Notes under the pieces: model-generated
Seen by the model: the letters and a program-made list of their open reading frames with translations, nothing else
What the model was told of the DNA's origin: nothing
Databases searched by the model: none
In this document: positions 52,906-62,039 of the stretch, piece after piece
How the letters are laid out: every line of letters begins with the position of its first letter
How positions within the stretch are numbered: the stretch's first letter is position 1
Program-made: the position numbers and the translations under genes
Source: an uncultured Prevotella sp.
GTDB taxonomy: Bacteria; Bacteroidota; Bacteroidia; Bacteroidales; Bacteroidaceae
Direction: 5' to 3'
Length of the DNA: 64,000 bases
Assembly: GCA_947169685.1 (NCBI GenBank)
Contig: CAMVQS010000003.1
Coordinates: 20,023-84,022, forward strand

Positions 52906-53957
52906 CCCCTGATAACCTTAAGATAAGTACGGATGGCGTCTTCTAATTCGGAGATGCAGATGAATTCGTCTGCTGAATGCGAACGGGCAGACTCTCCAGG
53001 ACCCAGTTTCAGCGAGGGGAACGGCATCAGCGCCTGGTCGCTCAAAGTGGGGGAGCCAAAAGGTTTCATTCCCATATTTATACAACGCATCACCAGCGGA
53101 TGTCCAATGGGGATATGCGATGATGACAGTCGGAACGAACGGGCCTTCAGCTCACATTTCTTCATGTGCTTTTGCAGGAAGGCAAACAAGTATTCATTCT
53201 GGTAAAACTCGTTGGTACGCACGTCGATGATGAAGTGGCACTCGTCAGGCACGACGTTATGCTGTGTGCCACTGTTGATGACTGTCACGCTCATCTTCGT
53301 CGGTCCTAGCAAACGACTCTCCTTCTTAAACCTGTAGTCACGCAGCCATACAAGGTCATCAAGAGCTTCATAGATAGCATTCACGCCCTCGTTGCGGGCA
53401 GCATGTCCACTCTTTCCTCGGGCAACACCGTCAATGACCATCAGTCCTTTCTCGGCTATGGCAGGCTGCATACCTGTCGGCTCGCCCACAATCGCCACGT
53501 CAATATGCGGCAACTGCGGCAACACCATCGAAAGGCCGTTCTGTCCACTCACCTCTTCTTCTGCCGAGGCTACATAGATAATATTATAGGGAATGTCCTG
53601 CTCCTGCGAGAGAATCCTGAATACCTGTAGCAGCGAGACCAGTCCTCCTCCGCAATCGTTAGCACCCAGACCGTAGAGACGGTCGTCTTCTATGGACGGC
53701 TTGTAGGGATCACGCGTCCACGTGCTAACAGGCTTCACCGTGTCAATATGGGCATTGAGCAGCAACGTCTCACGGTTTTCGTCCATGTGACCGTATGCCA
53801 CGATATTGTTTCCTATACGTTGAGGATTCAGTCCCCATTCCTCCATTTGTGCCTGCAATACTTCTGCTGCCAGCACCTCATCGCGGCTGATACTGGGTTT
53901 CGTTATCAGACACTCCAACAACTCGACCGCATCCTGCGTATATTTCTTTATCTCCAT
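52902..53957 (-). CDS. argE: M20-family N-acylornithine deacylase
   Basis: 351 residues with the M20 two-zinc site: 'NAHIDTV' (H, D), 'GANDCGGGL' (bridging D), 'ASAEEEVSG' (catalytic Glu pair), 'GEPTGMQPAIAEKGL' and 'ARSHSADEFICISEL' (last His). A dimerisation lid is seen at 'RGKSGHAARNEG'. Among M20 enzymes it best resembles the Bacteroidales ArgE type that frees ornithine from N-acetyl- or N-succinylornithine in arginine synthesis; DapE or a carboxypeptidase are less likely. It has 24 bases to the fused peptidase gene upstream and no arginine genes nearby. Confidence 0.8.
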   Translation of the reverse strand: MEIKKYTQDAVELLECLITKPSISRDEVLAAEVLQAQMEEWGLNPQRIGNNIVAYGHMDENRETLLLNAHIDTVKPVSTWTRDPYKPSIEDDRLYGLGANDCGGGLVSLLQVFRILSQEQDIPYNIIYVASAEEEVSGQNGLSMVLPQLPHIDVAIVGEPTGMQPAIAEKGLMVIDGVARGKSGHAARNEGVNAIYEALDDLVWLRDYRFKKESRLLGPTKMSVTVINSGTQHNVVPDECHFIIDVRTNEFYQNEYLFAFLQKHMKKCELKARSFRLSSSHIPIGHPLVMRCINMGMKPFGSPTLSDQALMPFPSLKLGPGESARSHSADEFICISELEDAIRTYLKVIRG

Positions 53958-53981
53958 TTTGACCTCAATGATATCTCAGAA

Positions 53982-55736
53982 CTACCAGGTATGCTGCACC
54001 AGCGACATGACACGGAGGAAGTTGCCTCCCCATATCTTCTGGATGTCAGCCTCTGAATAACGCTGTAAGAGCAACTGACGTGTGAAGTTCAGCAGCTCGG
54101 AAGAGTCGGCAAGGCCGCGAACCCCACCGTCACCATCGAAGTCAGTTCCCAGACCCACGTGGTCGATACCCATCACCTGTACGGCATGCTCCAAGTGGCG
54201 CATGGCATCCAGGATGGTAGCCTCACCCTCCTTGCAGAGGAAGCCAGGATAGAGCGTTACCTGCATGACACCCCCACGTGCTGCCAAGGCACGCATCTGG
54301 TCGTCTGTCAGGTTACGGGGATGGTCGCAGAGTGCCCTGCAGCTGCTGTGCGAACAGACAATGGGCTGCTGGCTGATGTCGAGGGCATCGTAAAAGCTTT
54401 TCTCTGCCGCATGGCTCAAATCCACCATGATGCCCAGGCTGTTCATCTTCTGAATGACCTGCTGACCAAAGGGTGACACACCGTTGTGTGTATGACTGCC
54501 CTTGGCAGAGTCGCAGATATCATTGTCGCCATTGTGGCAAAGGGTCATATAGACGATGCCACGCTCCGCAAAGTGTTGCAGGTTCTGCAGGTCACCATTC
54601 AAAGCCAATCCGTTCTCAATGCCCAGCATGATGCTCTTGCGTCCGTTGCGTTTGTTCTCGTAAAGGTCAGCCGGTGTACGGGCAATCTTCAGATAATCTT
54701 TGTGTTTCTCTACAATGGCCTCAATCTGGTCAAAGATGAGGTCAGCATATTCTTTTGGGCCGCTGACCGGCGCCTCAACCTTCGAAGGAAAGGTCTCACC
54801 GGCCTTGGGCTGTGGCAGGTAAGCCACCATGATGGTAGCATCCTGACGGCCTTCTGTCATCTTGTGCAGGTCAACGAGAATCTTTGGGTCGCGATGGCCG
54901 AAATCCACTCCCTGCGGAAACAGCATCGGCGTGTCACAATGGGTGTCGAGCGTCAGCGTCCGATGGTGCAGACGGCAAACCTCGCGATGGCATGCTGCCT
55001 CCTTTACGAGCCACTGGAACAGGGGCAGTCCGTCTTCGAGACACTCCGGATGCCACTGCACACCCACGATACTCTTATACTCACAGCTCTCCACAGCCTC
55101 GATAATGCCATCAGCCGAACGTGCTGTCACGCGGAAATGCGGGCCAGCATCATCGACTGCCTGATGGTGGAAGGAGTTGACGAAGAGAAAACCCTCCTTA
55201 TATATATTAAATAAGGTGGAGTCGGGTTCGACGGTGATGGAGTGGGTAGGTTCCGAGCGGCGTGCATCCTGGGAGTGCCTGATGGTGGCCACCTCCGAGA
55301 TGTCCTGCATCACGTGTCCGTCCAGCGCCATCGCCAGCGTCTGGATGCCTCGGCAGATGCCCAATATGGGAATCTGACGGTTGTAGGCCAGTCGGGTGAT
55401 GAGCAGTTCAGGCAGGTCGCGCTCACTGTTGATGCCTCCCAGACGCGGCGAGGGCTCCTCGCCACAGTACAGGGGGTTATAGTCGGCACCGCCACTCAAC
55501 AACAGTCCGTCAATATGCTCAAGGGTGTTGATAATGGTATCCGTATCGCTGAGCGGGGGGATGATGACGGGCACGCCACCAGCCCTGAGCACAGATTTGT
55601 AGTAGGCCTCACCCAGCTTACAATCGGGCTCGGCATAGTTGCCCGTAATACCAATGACGGGTTTACGTTGTGCCTCAGGGAACGTCGCATAGACAGTGGT
55701 TGCCAACTGCGACTGCCAGTCGAACCTGCTGTCCAT
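53982..55736 (-). CDS. Fusion of C26 gamma-glutamyl hydrolase and M19 dipeptidase
   Basis: 584 residues in two enzyme domains. Residues about 25-255 are a class I glutamine-amidotransferase-like C26 peptidase: 'ILGICRGIQ' (nucleophile Cys) and 'GVQWHPECLEDG' (His, Glu), as in PuuD-type gamma-glutamyl hydrolases. Residues about 260-584 are an M19 renal dipeptidase: 'LDTHCDTP' (H-x-D), 'GIENGLAL', 'MVDLSHA', 'VCSHSSCRALCDHPRN', 'GLGTDFDGDGG'. Both active sites look intact. No signal peptide is seen. A gamma-glutamyl bond cutter joined to a dipeptidase could break down gamma-glutamyl tripeptides such as glutathione completely; this is inference. An Lrp-type regulator lies 2 bases upstream. Confidence 0.87.
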   Translation of the reverse strand: MDSRFDWQSQLATTVYATFPEAQRKPVIGITGNYAEPDCKLGEAYYKSVLRAGGVPVIIPPLSDTDTIINTLEHIDGLLLSGGADYNPLYCGEEPSPRLGGINSERDLPELLITRLAYNRQIPILGICRGIQTLAMALDGHVMQDISEVATIRHSQDARRSEPTHSITVEPDSTLFNIYKEGFLFVNSFHHQAVDDAGPHFRVTARSADGIIEAVESCEYKSIVGVQWHPECLEDGLPLFQWLVKEAACHREVCRLHHRTLTLDTHCDTPMLFPQGVDFGHRDPKILVDLHKMTEGRQDATIMVAYLPQPKAGETFPSKVEAPVSGPKEYADLIFDQIEAIVEKHKDYLKIARTPADLYENKRNGRKSIMLGIENGLALNGDLQNLQHFAERGIVYMTLCHNGDNDICDSAKGSHTHNGVSPFGQQVIQKMNSLGIMVDLSHAAEKSFYDALDISQQPIVCSHSSCRALCDHPRNLTDDQMRALAARGGVMQVTLYPGFLCKEGEATILDAMRHLEHAVQVMGIDHVGLGTDFDGDGGVRGLADSSELLNFTRQLLLQRYSEADIQKIWGGNFLRVMSLVQHTW

Positions 55737-55738
55737 AC

Positions 55739-56200
55739 TTAATCCACTTGAACGGGAATTTCGCGCTTGATGCTTTGTTCAAGCGAGATGAGTGTCTCCG
55801 TAGCCACCACGCCGGGAATGTCCTGCAACTGTCCGTTGAGCAGGTGCATCAGCTGTTCGTTGTCACGAGCATAGAGTTTGACGAGCATGGTGTAGGGACC
55901 TGTAGTAAAGTGGCATTCCACGACTTCGGGAATGTGCTGCAAACGTTCTACTACAGTGCGATACATGCTACCTCGCTCGAGGGTGATGCCCACATAGGTA
56001 CAAGTGGAGTACCCCAGGCTTTTGGGATTCACGTCGAATCCGCTACCCATGATGACCTCACCCTCGATGAGGTGCTGTACGCGTTGGTGGATGGCAGCAC
56101 GCGAGACATTACATTCTGCGGCTACATCCTTGAAGGGGATACGAGCATTCTTCGAGAGAATACTCAGTATCTTTTTGTCAAGATTATCAATTTTGTCCAT
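55739..56200 (-). CDS. Lrp/AsnC-family transcriptional regulator
   Basis: Starting at ATG 56200 ('MDKIDNLDKKILSILSKNARIPF') gives 153 residues, normal for the family; the longer ORF-track start has no support. The helix-turn-helix is 'PFKDVAAECNVSRAAIHQRVQHL' and the effector-binding RAM domain includes 'VGITLERGSMYRTVVERLQHIPEVVECHFTTGPYTMLVKLYARD'. Such regulators respond to amino acids. Being directly upstream of the peptidase fusion, it probably controls that gene in response to a released amino acid. Confidence 0.9.
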   Translation of the reverse strand: MDKIDNLDKKILSILSKNARIPFKDVAAECNVSRAAIHQRVQHLIEGEVIMGSGFDVNPKSLGYSTCTYVGITLERGSMYRTVVERLQHIPEVVECHFTTGPYTMLVKLYARDNEQLMHLLNGQLQDIPGVVATETLISLEQSIKREIPVQVD

Positions 56201-56290
56201 ACTATTTGTTCTTAGCGATAGCAAAAGTAAGCAAAATTGACGAAACAAACAACATTTTGCGCGAAAAAATGCGTTTTTCGTTGCAAATGT

Positions 56291-57238
56291 TTACTTACGC
56301 TTCTTCTTGACAGGCTTTTTGACGGGTTTTTTCACATCTTTCTTCACGACAGGCGTGGTGACAACAGGCGTGCGGCCTTCAATGTCTATCAGCTCCACGT
56401 CGAAGATGAGTGCAGAGAAAGGCTTGATCTGACCCTGTTCCTTCTCGCCGTATGCCAGTTCGTAAGGAATGTAGAGTGTCCACTTGCTGCCTACGGGCAT
56501 CATCGTGAGAGCCTCTGTCCAACCCTTGATGACCTGATTAGCGCGGAAAGAGACAGGCTGGTCGCCATGACGGGCAGAGGAGTCAAAGACGGTACCGTCA
56601 ACCAGACGACCCTCGTACTTCACCTTCACCGTTTCCGTTGCCTTGGGAATGTCACCCGTTCCGGCCTTCAGCACCTTGTATTGCAAACCACTGGGCAGCA
56701 CCACCACGCTGGTATCCTTGGCGTTCTCAGCCAGGAAAGCACGGCCAGCCTCACGGTTCGGACCATACAGGCGCTCGTTCTTCAGCTCGATGTCCTCTGC
56801 CAGCGTTGCCTGGAAGAAGGCACCTGCGCCGTCAATGGTCTTGAAGATGGTGGTGTCATTGTGGAGTGCATCGATGAAACCTTTGTAGAACATCTCGACA
56901 GAGATGACGTCCTGCGTACCCTGGAAACGGTTCTGCACGTCGGGCAACATACGTCCGCTAACCTGCGAAGCGATGTCGAGACCGGCAGCATAAGCCTTGA
57001 ATGTGGGGTCGTCGGTATGCTTCAGGTACTCCTGGAAACCACGGATGAAGTCATCCATCTTCGTGGTATCTACGCCTGCCTGACGAGACAGGTAAGGAAT
57101 CAGTCCAATGGTGTAGTTCATGCCTGCTGCGTAACTCACTGAGTCGCTGCGGCTCAACTCAACATTCTGTGCACTGACGGAATGAAAAGAGGCACCCATC
57201 ATGAGGATGAGTGCCCATGTATAAAACGAACGTTTCAT
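56291..57238 (-). CDS. FKBP-type peptidyl-prolyl isomerase (exported)
   Basis: 315 residues: signal peptide ('LILMMGASFHSVSAQN'), an FkpA-type N-terminal dimerisation domain, then an FKBP fold ('VKVKYEGRLVDGTVFDSSARH', 'QVIKGWTEALTMMPVGSKWTLYIPYELAYGEK'). It has an unusual basic tail of repeated 'KKPVKK'. It acts in the periplasm on secreted proteins. It abuts the second FKBP gene (shared base at 57238) and is the last of three tandem paralogues. Confidence 0.92.
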   Translation of the reverse strand: MKRSFYTWALILMMGASFHSVSAQNVELSRSDSVSYAAGMNYTIGLIPYLSRQAGVDTTKMDDFIRGFQEYLKHTDDPTFKAYAAGLDIASQVSGRMLPDVQNRFQGTQDVISVEMFYKGFIDALHNDTTIFKTIDGAGAFFQATLAEDIELKNERLYGPNREAGRAFLAENAKDTSVVVLPSGLQYKVLKAGTGDIPKATETVKVKYEGRLVDGTVFDSSARHGDQPVSFRANQVIKGWTEALTMMPVGSKWTLYIPYELAYGEKEQGQIKPFSALIFDVELIDIEGRTPVVTTPVVKKDVKKPVKKPVKKKRK

Positions 57239-58152
57239 TATTTTTTATTCTTGACTTCGAGCAACTGAATCTTGAAAATCAGAGCAGAGTAAGGCTTGAT
57301 CTGTCCAGCCTGACGCTCGCCGTAAGCCAGCTCCTGGGGAATATAGACCTCCCACTCAGAACCTGCAGGCATACGGGTAAGAGCCTCGGTCCAACCCTTG
57401 ATGACACGGTTAACGTACATCTCAGCGGGCTCGCCACGCTGCAGAGAACTGTCGAATACAGTACCGTCGATGAGCTTACCCTCGTAGTGTACCTTTACCA
57501 GAGAAGTGTCGGCAGGAATGGCGCCAGCACCTTCCTTGATGACCTTGTACTGAATGAATGAGTTGACCTTCTTTCCGTCGGGCATGTCAACAGCAACGGG
57601 AAGCACCTTCACGCCGTCCTTCTTGGCATTGGCAGCGAGGTAGTTCTCACACTCCTTCTTGTAAGCACCAAACTCCTTCTCGGTAGCCTTGGTCTTGATT
57701 TCCTGCATCTTGGTGTTGGCGGTCTGCTGAGCCTGCTCCATAGTCATCAGGCCCTGCTTGCCGGTAGTAGCGGTAATGAAACCTGCCATGAAGTTCTTCA
57801 GAGAAATAGTCTGAGTAGAATCCTCACCAAACAGCTGACGGTTGATGGCCTTCACCATCTGGTTGCTGATCTGCTGACCAATCTGGATACCAGCATAGTA
57901 AGCCACCTTCTTCTTGTCCTCACCTGCATTGGCGCCTTCGTTCATACCCTTGACAAACTCGTCCATGTAAGCAGTGTCAACACCAAGAGAGTTTACTAAG
58001 TACTCTTTCAGACCCTGAGTCTGAGACATACCCAGTGCATAGCTGACGGTGTCAATGTCGTTCTTCAAATCGGCATTCGGAGTGCCGTTACCGCATGATG
58101 TGAATGCAACTGCGGCGATAGCCATAGCGGCTACAAAAGTTAACTTTTTCAT
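57238..58152 (-). CDS. FKBP-type peptidyl-prolyl isomerase lipoprotein
   Basis: 304 residues with lipobox 'VAFTSC' (C20), a helical N-terminal domain ('DTVSYALGMSQTQGLKEYLVNSLGVD') and a C-terminal FKBP domain ('VKVHYEGKLIDGTVFDSSLQRGEPAEMYVNRVIKGWTEALTRMPAGSEWEVYIPQELAYGER'). Anchored in the envelope, facing the periplasm. Very like its neighbours, so the trio arose by duplication. It is separated from the third copy by a short tandem spacer repeat. Confidence 0.93.
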   Translation of the reverse strand: MKKLTFVAAMAIAAVAFTSCGNGTPNADLKNDIDTVSYALGMSQTQGLKEYLVNSLGVDTAYMDEFVKGMNEGANAGEDKKKVAYYAGIQIGQQISNQMVKAINRQLFGEDSTQTISLKNFMAGFITATTGKQGLMTMEQAQQTANTKMQEIKTKATEKEFGAYKKECENYLAANAKKDGVKVLPVAVDMPDGKKVNSFIQYKVIKEGAGAIPADTSLVKVHYEGKLIDGTVFDSSLQRGEPAEMYVNRVIKGWTEALTRMPAGSEWEVYIPQELAYGERQAGQIKPYSALIFKIQLLEVKNKK

Positions 58153-58153
58153 T

Positions 58154-58203
58154 TTTAATGTTGAATATTTAATGTTGAATGTTTAATGTTGAATGTTTAA
58201 TGT
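58154..58203. repeat. Tandem AATGTTGAATGTTT spacer repeat
   Basis: Units of TTTAATGTTGAAT are repeated four times between two FKBP genes, another typical Bacteroidales low-complexity spacer. No hairpin with a T-tail is seen, so read-through is likely. Confidence 0.75.
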
Positions 58204-58208
58204 TTTTC

Positions 58209-58814
58209 TTACATCACCTTGATGAGCTCCACGTCGAAAATCAGCGCTGCATAGGGAGGAATCGATGCGCCTGCACCACCCTCACCGTAAGCCAGGCGGT
58301 AGGGGATGAAGAAGCGGTACTTGGCACCCTCCTGCATCAGCTGCAGACCTTCCGTCCAACCGGCAATCACCTGCTGCAAGCCAAACACAGCGGGTTCACC
58401 GCGCTGTACGCTGGAGTCAAACACGGTGCCGTCGATGAGGAAGCCCTCGTAGTGACACTTCACGCTGTCCTTGGCGGTCGGCTTCTTGCCGTTACCTTCC
58501 TTCAGCACCTGATACTGCAGGCCGCTGGGCAGGGTCACCACGCCGTCCTTCTTGGCGTTCTCAGACAGATACTTCTCGCCGGCCTCCTTGTGCACCTTGC
58601 CTTTCTCGGCACGTTCCTTGTTCAATTTCTCTTCCTGTGCAGCGAAATAGTCCTGCACAATCTGCTGGGCGTCGCGGTTCGACACCTTCAGATCATTGCC
58701 TGCCAGCACGTCCTTGATGGCAGCAGCAAAGTCGTCGATGTTCAGGTCGTTAGCACCCATTTGCGCCAACTGACGACCAATGCCCAACCCCAGGGCATAA
58801 CTCACCTTATCCAT
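58209..58814 (-). CDS. FKBP-type peptidyl-prolyl isomerase (no signal peptide)
   Basis: 201 residues: helical N-terminal domain ('MDKVSYALGLGIGRQLAQMG') and FKBP domain ('VKCHYEGFLIDGTVFDSSVQRGEPAVFGLQQVIAGWTEGLQLMQEGAKYRFFIPYRLAYGEGGAGASIPPYAALIFDVEL'). Unlike the other two it lacks any signal sequence, so it should act in the cytoplasm. It is the first gene after the trio's promoter at 58859-58888. Confidence 0.92.
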   Translation of the reverse strand: MDKVSYALGLGIGRQLAQMGANDLNIDDFAAAIKDVLAGNDLKVSNRDAQQIVQDYFAAQEEKLNKERAEKGKVHKEAGEKYLSENAKKDGVVTLPSGLQYQVLKEGNGKKPTAKDSVKCHYEGFLIDGTVFDSSVQRGEPAVFGLQQVIAGWTEGLQLMQEGAKYRFFIPYRLAYGEGGAGASIPPYAALIFDVELIKVM

Positions 58815-58858
58815 TGTTCTTTCTCTAATAAAAAATTGTACGTTTTATAAAACGGGTG

Positions 58859-58888
58859 CAAAGTTAGTACAATTTAGAGATAATGCAA
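58859..58888 (-). promoter_or_regulatory. Promoter of the FKBP gene cluster
   Basis: Minus-strand TTG (58886-58888), 19 bases, TAACTTTG (58859-58866), with the start codon 45 bases further on. A small GTTTTATAAAAC palindrome lies in the leader. Confidence 0.75.
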
Positions 58889-58932
58889 AATAAATTAGGA
58901 ATTATTTGCACCAAACATGGTGAATATTCTCC

Positions 58933-60204
58933 TCAGGCGAACAACGGATCGGGAATGAGACGGCCTTGACAATAGCGGGCGGCAATCTGCCGGTCGTCAC
59001 CGATATAGACAAAACGCTCCAGCCGTTCCAGCAGCGAGTAGTCGGCATCCATCATCAGCTCGCTGTCGTCAATGACCAGCGCGTCGAAGTCGTAGCCAGG
59101 CTCGAAACTGCCCACCTTGCCGAAGAAACGGCCTGCCGACTTGGTGGCCATCCAGAAAGCCTCAGCCAGCGAGAGGAACGCGCACGTCTTGTCTTGCTGA
59201 TAGCGCAGCTTGCTCATCTGTACGGCATAGACCATCATGCGGAAGATGCTGAAGTCGTGACCACCGCTCACGTCGCTGCCCAGTCCTACGGGGACGCCAG
59301 CTTCGAGGAAACGGCGTACGGGTGCTATGCCCGATGCCAGGTTGACGTTCGACGTCGGACAGTGGGCCACCATCACCCCGCGTTCCCGCAGCAGCTCCAG
59401 CTCGTCGCCCTCCGACCATACGCAGTGAGCCATCACGGTAGGCGTCTGTCCGAACAGCCCGTACTGGTCGTAGGCGTCGGCATAGTGCTTGCTCTTGGGT
59501 TCCAGCTCTCTCACCAGCGCTATCTCGCCGTGATTCTCCGAGAGGTGCGACTGTACGGGCAATCCGTACTTCTTGGCCATCTCACCGCAGGCCTGCAACA
59601 TCTCTGGTGTGCACGACGGGATGAAGCGCGGCGTCACAATGGGACGCACACGGCTGTCCTCGCGCTCAAACTCCTCGACGAGGGTCTCACAGGCCTTGCA
59701 AGCGTCTTCCACGCTCTCCTGCAAGCCTTCAGGACAGTCGCGGTTCATGTTCACCTTACCCACACGTCCGGCCATACCGGCCTTGTCCAGCAGGCGCATC
59801 AGCAGTTGGGTACTCTCCAGGTGCACCGAGGCAAAAGCCACGACGCGCATGGTGCCGTAGCGCCACAGGTCGTGCACAAACCGACGGTACATACGCTCAG
59901 CGTATGCAGTATCGGCAAACTTCAGCTCCTCGGGGAAGGTGTAGTTCTGGAGCCACGGCAGCAGCTCCAGGTCCATGGCAATACCTTGGTTACGGTACTG
60001 CGGCGCATGAACGTGCATGTCGTTCATGGCAGGAATCAGCAGACGGTCGCCCAGTTCGGTCACCTCGCAGCCGGCCAGGTGCTCGGGCAGCTCGCTATAT
60101 ACTCCTTCTACCTTGCCGTCGTTCACGGCAATATAGCCATGAGGCATCACCTTGAAGCGGTTGCACTCTGGCGTATAGATGATGTTAGCATGATATATTT
60201 GCAT
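58933..60204 (-). CDS. guaD: Guanine deaminase (amidohydrolase family)
   Basis: Starting at ATG 60204 ('MQIYHANIIYTPE') gives 423 residues; the 51-codon extension of the ORF track spans the promoter. Zinc ligands and active-site motifs: 'MNDMHVHAPQYRNQG' (H-x-H), 'LPVQSHLSENHGEI' (His, Glu), 'VMAHCVW' (His) and 'GLGSDVSGGHDFSIF' (Asp). 'HAPQYRNQG' and 'HLSEN' are the guanine-deaminase versions of these motifs. It converts guanine to xanthine and ammonia in the cytoplasm. A 432-codon antisense ORF on the plus strand is a shadow. Confidence 0.92.
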   Translation of the reverse strand: MQIYHANIIYTPECNRFKVMPHGYIAVNDGKVEGVYSELPEHLAGCEVTELGDRLLIPAMNDMHVHAPQYRNQGIAMDLELLPWLQNYTFPEELKFADTAYAERMYRRFVHDLWRYGTMRVVAFASVHLESTQLLMRLLDKAGMAGRVGKVNMNRDCPEGLQESVEDACKACETLVEEFEREDSRVRPIVTPRFIPSCTPEMLQACGEMAKKYGLPVQSHLSENHGEIALVRELEPKSKHYADAYDQYGLFGQTPTVMAHCVWSEGDELELLRERGVMVAHCPTSNVNLASGIAPVRRFLEAGVPVGLGSDVSGGHDFSIFRMMVYAVQMSKLRYQQDKTCAFLSLAEAFWMATKSAGRFFGKVGSFEPGYDFDALVIDDSELMMDADYSLLERLERFVYIGDDRQIAARYCQGRLIPDPLFA

Positions 60205-60229
60205 AGTACTCAAAGATTTAATTATACCG

Positions 60230-60260
60230 CAAAGGTACGAATAAGTGAGAACAAAACAAA
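60230..60260 (-). promoter_or_regulatory. Promoter of guaD
   Basis: Minus-strand TTTG (60257-60260), 19 bases, TACCTTTG (60230-60237), with the ATG 26 bases later. Confidence 0.72.
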
Positions 60261-60365
60261 ATAAATTTCGATTTATTTTTATTGTCGAGCGAAAGTACCT
60301 TCGAGACGCAGTCTCAAAATTAGGAAAAAACACGCACAACACAAAACAATTTGGCAATTATTTTG

Positions 60366-60373
60366 TATCTTTG
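60366..60373 (+). promoter_or_regulatory. -7 box (TATCTTTG) of the esterase-like gene
   Basis: TATCTTTG lies 20 bases before the start codon at 60394. The nearest TTTG (60350-60353) is too close for standard spacing. Confidence 0.6.
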
Positions 60374-60393
60374 CAGCAAAAAGCGGAAAACGT

Positions 60394-61374
60394 ATGACGA
60401 AAAGAAAGTTCTTTACACTCCTCCTGCTGGTCGTTGTCATGCTGGCAACAGCCCAGGAGGTGGTGCTCAACAAGCAGCGCCACTTCCCCAAGACGGTGCC
60501 TGCCGGCAACTATAGCGGCATCACCTGGCTGGGAGGCAACCGCTATGCGGTGGCCAACGACAAGTCGCCCACGGCAGGCTTCCACCTCATGACCATCATC
60601 ACCGACAGCCTGACAGGAGACATCCTCGACATACGCGCAGACAGTTTCATGACCAGCCGACAGCCCAACCGCGACGAGGAGGGCATCTGTTACGTACCTC
60701 AGTCGAACACGCTGTTTCTCAGTAGCGAGAGTGACGGACAGATACAGGAATACACCATGCTCGGCCAGCTGACAGGACGCCGGCTCAGCATCCCCGAGGT
60801 GTTCCGTCAGACACGCAGTAACCATGGCTTCGAGGCGCTCACCTACAATGCCGCCACCCACCGCTTCTGGACCATCCCCGAAAACACGCTGAAGGGCGAC
60901 GGCGAGGCTCCTGACATCCTCCGGAAGATTCCGAACATGCTTCGCCTGCAGAGCTTTGGCGACGACCTGCAACCACGAGAGCAGTACTGGTACCTCACCG
61001 ACTCGTCAACCGTCAAGAGCACCAAGGGAGCAAGCACCCTGGGCGTCAGCGGACTGGCAGCCCTCGACGACGGGCGCATCGTGGTGCTCGAACGCGAAGT
61101 GCGGAAGACCTCCCGCAACATCGGCTCCTTCGTCCATGTCAAGCTCTACGTGGTGAACCCCTCACAGCAACAGCCTGGCGACCTGCTGCGTAAGCAGCTG
61201 CTTACCGAGTTCCGCACAAAAATCAACCTCACCCGTCGCAGCTTTGCCAACTACGAAGGCCTCTGCGTAGGGCCCACGCTCTCTGACGGCCGTCAGCTTC
61301 TGCTGCTGGTAGCCGACTCACAAAACCAGTATAAAGGTTGGTTGAAGGACTGGTTCAAGACTGTCGTCTTCTGA
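60394..61374 (+). CDS. Exported esterase-like (phytase-type beta-propeller) protein
   Basis: 326 residues with a signal peptide ('FFTLLLLVVVMLATAQ'). The body shows 'YSGITWLGGNRYAVANDKSP', 'RDEEGICYVPQSNTLFLSSE', 'NHGFEALTYNAATHRFWTIPEN', 'VSGLAALDDGRIVVLERE' and 'NYEGLCVGPTLSDGRQLLLLVADSQ', the repeated E-G-[IL] strands of the esterase-like activity of phytase family. Substrate unknown; phosphate esters are possible. It is monocistronic and convergent with the next gene, 12 bases apart. Confidence 0.8.
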   Translation: MTKRKFFTLLLLVVVMLATAQEVVLNKQRHFPKTVPAGNYSGITWLGGNRYAVANDKSPTAGFHLMTIITDSLTGDILDIRADSFMTSRQPNRDEEGICYVPQSNTLFLSSESDGQIQEYTMLGQLTGRRLSIPEVFRQTRSNHGFEALTYNAATHRFWTIPENTLKGDGEAPDILRKIPNMLRLQSFGDDLQPREQYWYLTDSSTVKSTKGASTLGVSGLAALDDGRIVVLEREVRKTSRNIGSFVHVKLYVVNPSQQQPGDLLRKQLLTEFRTKINLTRRSFANYEGLCVGPTLSDGRQLLLLVADSQNQYKGWLKDWFKTVVF

Positions 61375-61386
61375 CTCCTCCGTTCA

Positions 61387-61884
61387 TCAATATTCGTCCA
61401 GGATTTTCTGTAGCCTTTCGCGCCGTTTCTTTTTCTTGTCAGGAAAAATCTTTCTCAGCAGCACGCTGATGGGAATCTTGACGGTGACGCCAATCATCAT
61501 CGCGCCACCCGCCTGATTCTCTTTCTGGTTTTGCCACCATTGTCCCATCTTTCCCAACTGGAAGTTCGTCTCGGCACATTTTGAATCGCTCATCATGCCC
61601 TCCCAGTCGATTTTTGGGAAGTTCGGCTCGTCCTTCAGCGCCACCTTCGAGAGGAAGTCAGGCTCTATGGGTTCCAGGATGTTGCTGGTGTTGGGCGCCA
61701 CGACGGTAGGCATCTCGTTGAGCCATTTCTCCATATTCTCACGAATGGCAGGGTCAGAAAAATACGTCGAGTCATTATCGGCTGGCAGAATGTCAACCCT
61801 TCTTTCGTGATTGACCTCCTGAGCCATTCCTGCCAGCGGTACAAGCAGCGAGCACAGCATCAGCATCATCCATTTTCTATCCAT
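61387..61884 (-). CDS. Small exported protein of unknown function
   Basis: 165 residues with a signal peptide ('LMLCSLLVPLAGMAQE') and no recognised domain. The middle is rich in Asn, Glu and Pro. 'GGAMMIGVTVKIPISVLLRKIFPDKKKKRRERLQKI' near the end is a short hydrophobic stretch followed by a basic tail, so it may be membrane-associated on the inner side. A -7-like TATCTTTG lies at 61913-61920, 29 bases ahead of the start. Proteins of this shape recur in Prevotella; I cannot assign a role. Confidence 0.65.
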   Translation of the reverse strand: MDRKWMMLMLCSLLVPLAGMAQEVNHERRVDILPADNDSTYFSDPAIRENMEKWLNEMPTVVAPNTSNILEPIEPDFLSKVALKDEPNFPKIDWEGMMSDSKCAETNFQLGKMGQWWQNQKENQAGGAMMIGVTVKIPISVLLRKIFPDKKKKRRERLQKILDEY

Positions 61885-62039
61885 TCTCTATAGCCATTGT
61901 CTGTCAACGGGGCAAAGATAAGGCAAAAACCCCGAATGCACCCTTAATAAAATCTTATAACAAGTCAATGATTTATAATTTAAAGAAGATTTAAGCTTTG
62001 ATGACCTATGTATAGAAGTGTCAAACGACAGATAGCCAG

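Noticed and set aside
56237-57142. 301-codon plus-strand ORF
   Set aside because: Antisense of the exported FKBP gene, which has intact motifs; the plus-strand protein has no signature.
58966-60264. 432-codon plus-strand ORF
   Set aside because: A complete shadow of guanine deaminase; the His/Arg/Leu-rich composition has no domain, and the minus strand carries all zinc motifs.
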